Positions 6,360-8,319 of a stretch of DNA of 8,319 nucleotides are shown here, in pieces. Within the stretch, counting starts at the first letter, position 1. Each line of letters starts with the position of its first letter. The translations under genes and the position numbers were made by a program. Source of the stretch: an uncultured Eubacteriales bacterium (GTDB lineage: Bacteria; Bacillota; Clostridia; Oscillospirales; UBA644); contig CAKSQP010000068.1 of assembly GCA_934486965.1 (NCBI GenBank), forward strand, positions 1-8,319, given 5' to 3'. Below the pieces are notes generated by a model. That model saw only the letters and a list, made by a program, of their open reading frames with translations. It did not search any database and had not been told where the DNA came from.

Positions 6360-6616
6360 AGAGGAACGGACGTTATTCTTTTTGACTGATGAGAAATTGC
6401 GGTTTTTTGTGGGATATAAACCTCTGCAAGTGCTGTCCGGAGCAAGATATCGCTGTCCTGTCCCCTCTTTGGCTTCAATGCCGCCGATGAAAAATGCATT
6501 GATCTTATCTTTTGATTCTGCGGGCTGTTTTCGGCATGCAGTTTCATGCTGTGCTTTTTGTACCCAAACTGCGGAAAGTCGCAGGGAAATATAAAAATAA
6601 AAGGAGAAACTGAAAA
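6360..6616 (+). other. intergenic region before the dockerin gene
   Basis: 257 bp with no convincing gene on either strand. It holds an inverted repeat TCAATGC/GCATTGA (6475-6481, 6496-6502, 14-nt loop) and a small hairpin CTGCG-GAAAGT-CGCAG (6569-6584) just before the AAGGAG at 6601-6606. I see no consensus promoter for the downstream gene and no clear terminator for the upstream one. Confidence 0.5.
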
Positions 6617-7936
6617 ATGGAACGACGTATATTCGCCGCACTGCTCGCCTTTGTTATGGTTCTGACGCTGTTGCCTGTGAGGTCTATGGGGTCCGAACAT
6701 ACATGTTCTGCGAACGACTGGTATGACTGTGATGACACCGCCCACTGGCAAACCTGCCGATACTGCTATGAGCAGATAGGGGAAAAACAGCCACACACTT
6801 ATTCAGATAACCGCTGTACGGTCTGCGGTGCCGTTGATCCTTCACATGAATGCATTGCGGGGGATTGGTATAACTGTGATGACAACACCCACTGGCAAAC
6901 CTGCATATACTGCTATGAGCAGATAGGGGAAAAACAGCCGCACACTTATTCAGATAACTACTGCACCGTCTGCGGTGCCGTTGACCCTTCACATGAATGC
7001 GTTGCTGGGGATTTGTATGCCCATGATGACAGCACCCACTGGCAGATCTGCCGATACTGCTATGAGCAGATAGGGAGAACACAACCGCACACTTATGAGC
7101 ATTCAAGATGCACCGTGTGCGGTACTTATTCAGAAGATCATGCACATAACTATGTATGGACATACTGGGGTTCGCTCCAGGAATGTTCGATATGCGGTGA
7201 TTATAAAACAAGCACCGAGCACACGCACAACTATGTAAAACATGTGTGCGAAATATGCGGGCTGCTGGACTCTTCGCAGTCACCTTCCTCAATTGCTGTC
7301 GGCAATAACAAAAACAGGCAAATGACGATCAACTTGAAATTTGCAGACGGGATATCCTTTGATCTGACGCTCGTCGGTATAGCTGCAGGAATGGGATACG
7401 ACGACGATGACGGCAGCGGAGGGTGTACCGGAATTATTTATACCAAGGAAGGCGTGAATCTGGGTGGCGTCTATTGGTTCGAGTGGAACAGTGCGAAACA
7501 ATATACTGTAGGATACCGTTCCCAAAATATTGAAATTACCGGAGACAATACAGCAGACGGAGACTGGTTTCAGGCCGTGACCAACGCAGAAAAGGACGGG
7601 ATATTGGTAAAAGAAATCAGTTATACAGACGGCGACTGGACCGTAACCGGCAAACTTTACGACGGAACGAACGCGATGATGACTCTTGATGACGACCTGA
7701 CCGTTCTGAGTCTCAGGGAAATTATCATCGGCGACGTCAACGGCGACGGTAACGTAAACAATTACGACCGACTGCTGCTTTCTCGCTGGCTCGCGAAATG
7801 GCCCGAGGCTGTTGAACAGGGTATAATCGAAGTCGCTGCCGATGTTAACTGCGACGGCAAAGTCAACAACCTTGACAGGGTTATTCTCTCCCGTCATCTC
7901 GCCCACTGGCAGGGATATGAAACTCTGGGAGAATAA
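6617..7936 (+). CDS. secreted CxxC-repeat protein with C-terminal type I dockerin
   Basis: A 439-residue exported protein. Residues 1-26 are a signal peptide (MERR, then AALLAFVMVLTLLP). Three tandem 49-residue repeats follow (28-76, 77-125, 126-174), each with HWQxCxYCYEQIG, HTY and CTVCG, then two degenerate CxIxG/CEICG units to about 217. Paired CxxC and His suggest small zinc-ribbon-like or disulfide-bonded folds. Residues 225-370 form a beta-rich domain I do not recognise. Residues 372-431 are a type I dockerin: two calcium loops, DVNGDGNVNNYD (373-384) and DVNCDGKVNNLD (409-420), each followed by a helix with LSR. Dockerins bind cohesins on scaffoldins or surface proteins, so the protein probably docks into an extracellular complex. 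No catalytic domain is evident. AAGGAG lies 10 nt before the ATG. Codon choice is less C-ending than in neighbouring genes, which may hint at a separate origin. Confidence 0.85.
   Translation: MERRIFAALLAFVMVLTLLPVRSMGSEHTCSANDWYDCDDTAHWQTCRYCYEQIGEKQPHTYSDNRCTVCGAVDPSHECIAGDWYNCDDNTHWQTCIYCYEQIGEKQPHTYSDNYCTVCGAVDPSHECVAGDLYAHDDSTHWQICRYCYEQIGRTQPHTYEHSRCTVCGTYSEDHAHNYVWTYWGSLQECSICGDYKTSTEHTHNYVKHVCEICGLLDSSQSPSSIAVGNNKNRQMTINLKFADGISFDLTLVGIAAGMGYDDDDGSGGCTGIIYTKEGVNLGGVYWFEWNSAKQYTVGYRSQNIEITGDNTADGDWFQAVTNAEKDGILVKEISYTDGDWTVTGKLYDGTNAMMTLDDDLTVLSLREIIIGDVNGDGNVNNYDRLLLSRWLAKWPEAVEQGIIEVAADVNCDGKVNNLDRVILSRHLAHWQGYETLGE
6698..7138 (+). repeat. three tandem 147-bp repeats in the dockerin gene
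   Basis: Three head-to-tail 147-bp units (6698-6844, 6845-6991, 6992-7138) encode the 49-residue CxxC modules. Units 1 and 2 are nearly identical at the DNA level, while unit 3 has diverged (YAHDDS, GRTQ, YEHS). This suggests recent unit duplication and possible copy-number variation. Confidence 0.88.
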
Positions 7937-8154
7937 CAGTCGGACAGTTAGGTTTCAAACTTTTATCACCGACGACGGCTCTTTTCGGAGTTTTCTCTCT
8001 TTTGGAATTGTAGGGCATCAGCCCGACTGAGGGACGGAAAACTTTTTCCGTGATATGCCCCATTTTGTTCGGCGTGATATTTTCGCCTATGACAAAAAGT
8101 CAGGTTGCTGCCCCGCCGTCCGTATTCGAGTCGGGGCGGGAGACGGCAGATTCT
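7937..8154. other. hairpin-rich intergenic region after the dockerin gene
   Basis: 218 bp without a convincing gene. GGGCAT/ATGCCC (8013-8018, 8055-8060) encloses CCC/GGG (8022-8024, 8031-8033) and ACGGAAA/TTTCCGT (8034-8040, 8045-8051), which together can make a three-way junction. Further on are GGCG/CGCC (8071-8074, 8084-8087) and GC-rich overlapping inverted repeats GCCCCG/CGGGGC (8110-8115, 8132-8137) and GCCGTC/GACGGC (8115-8120, 8142-8147). No stem is followed by a clean T run, so none is a textbook terminator. Confidence 0.5.
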
Positions 8155-8203
8155 GAGTGAAAAGTGAAAAGTGAAGAGTGAAGAGTGAAGAGTGAAGAGT
8201 GAA
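8155..8203 (-). repeat. tandem heptamer repeat TTCACTN (7 units, minus strand)
   Basis: Seven heptamers, read on the minus strand as four TTCACTC, two TTCACTT and a terminal TTCACTC. They lie directly downstream of the arginine tRNA terminator and end in CTCAGAATCT, matching the left-end array at 151-185 in unit, orientation relative to the tRNA, and end sequence. Confidence 0.85.
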
Positions 8204-8208
8204 TAAGT

Positions 8209-8246
8209 AAAAATCGGCAGGCATTGAAAAATGCCTGCCGATTTTT
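8209..8246 (-). terminator. intrinsic terminator of tRNA-Arg
   Basis: A perfect 17-bp stem (8209-8225 with 8230-8246) with a 4-nt loop and A/T-rich base, giving a five-T tail on the minus strand. Its outermost base pair overlaps the last base of the tRNA CCA. The symmetric design would also stop transcription from the + strand. Confidence 0.88.
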
Positions 8247-8319
8247 GGCGTTCCCGAGGTGATTCGAACACCCGACCTACCGCTTAGGAGGCGGTCGCTC
8301 TATCCTGCTGAGCTACGGA
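8246..8319 (-). tRNA. tRNA-Arg (anticodon CCT), 5' end cut by the window
   Basis: Read on the minus strand: D arm GCTC...GAGC with TA at positions 8-9, anticodon arm ACCGC-CTCCTAA-GCGGT with anticodon CCT (reads AGG), T arm GGGTG-TTCGAAT-CACCT, discriminator G and an encoded CCA (8246-8248). The 3' acceptor strand CGGGAAC implies that the three missing first bases are GTT. All visible stems pair well, so it looks functional. Confidence 0.9.

Noticed and set aside
6563..6590. A fragment resembling part of a cyclic-di-GMP (GEMM) riboswitch (AAAC-stem-GAAA-stem-GGGA)
   Set aside because: The conserved ACGCAAAGCC core and the second helix are missing, and only about 30 nt remain before the start codon, so the likeness is probably chance.
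6590..6595. TATAAA as a -10 box for the dockerin gene
   Set aside because: No -35 box is at a workable distance, and transcription from it would begin within the ribosome-binding site.
6176..6796. A 206-codon minus-strand frame spanning the gap between the double-HTH and dockerin genes
   Set aside because: Both ends are antisense to well-supported genes, no ribosome-binding site is seen, and the translation does not resemble a folded protein.

Overview
The window looks like chromosomal DNA of a Gram-positive anaerobe of the class Clostridia, probably a gut or rumen lineage near Ruminococcaceae/Oscillospirales. This is inferred from AAGGAG ribosome-binding sites, sigma-A promoters, compact intrinsic terminators, a collagen-like protein with a BclA-type architecture, and a secreted protein ending in a type I dockerin. 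No rRNA, transposase, integrase or CRISPR array is visible, and the species cannot be read from the sequence alone.

The window is bounded by two tRNA genes whose 3' ends point inward: a serine-type tRNA with a damaged anticodon stem on the left (+), and an arginine tRNA with anticodon CCT on the right (-), cut by the window edge. Each is followed by a strong hairpin terminator and then by a run of the same heptamer, TTCACTN. The two ends therefore form an inverted pair of tRNA, terminator and repeat cassettes. Between them lie six genes, all on the + strand.

From left to right the genes are: (1) a small multi-pass membrane protein with a soluble C-terminal domain, with its own promoter and terminator; (2) a two-gene operon of a family 2 glycosyltransferase with TPR-like helices and, 5 bp later, a collagen-like GXY protein with a Cys-rich head, two inserted beta-type modules and a globular tail, closed by a terminator; (3) a PnuC-type vitamin transporter with a consensus promoter and a leader that can form mutually exclusive hairpins, i.e. 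a candidate riboswitch or attenuator; (4) a 580-residue regulator-like protein with two N-terminal helix-turn-helix repeats and a large unrecognised domain; (5) after a 257-bp gap, a secreted protein with three tandem CxxC/His repeats, a middle domain and a C-terminal dockerin.

The clearest joint function is the glycosyltransferase and collagen pair, which fits building a glycosylated filament on the spore or cell surface. The other genes look like independent transcription units. The most promising uncharacterised elements are the pnuC leader, the double-HTH protein, the CxxC-repeat dockerin protein, and the heptamer repeats behind both tRNA genes.
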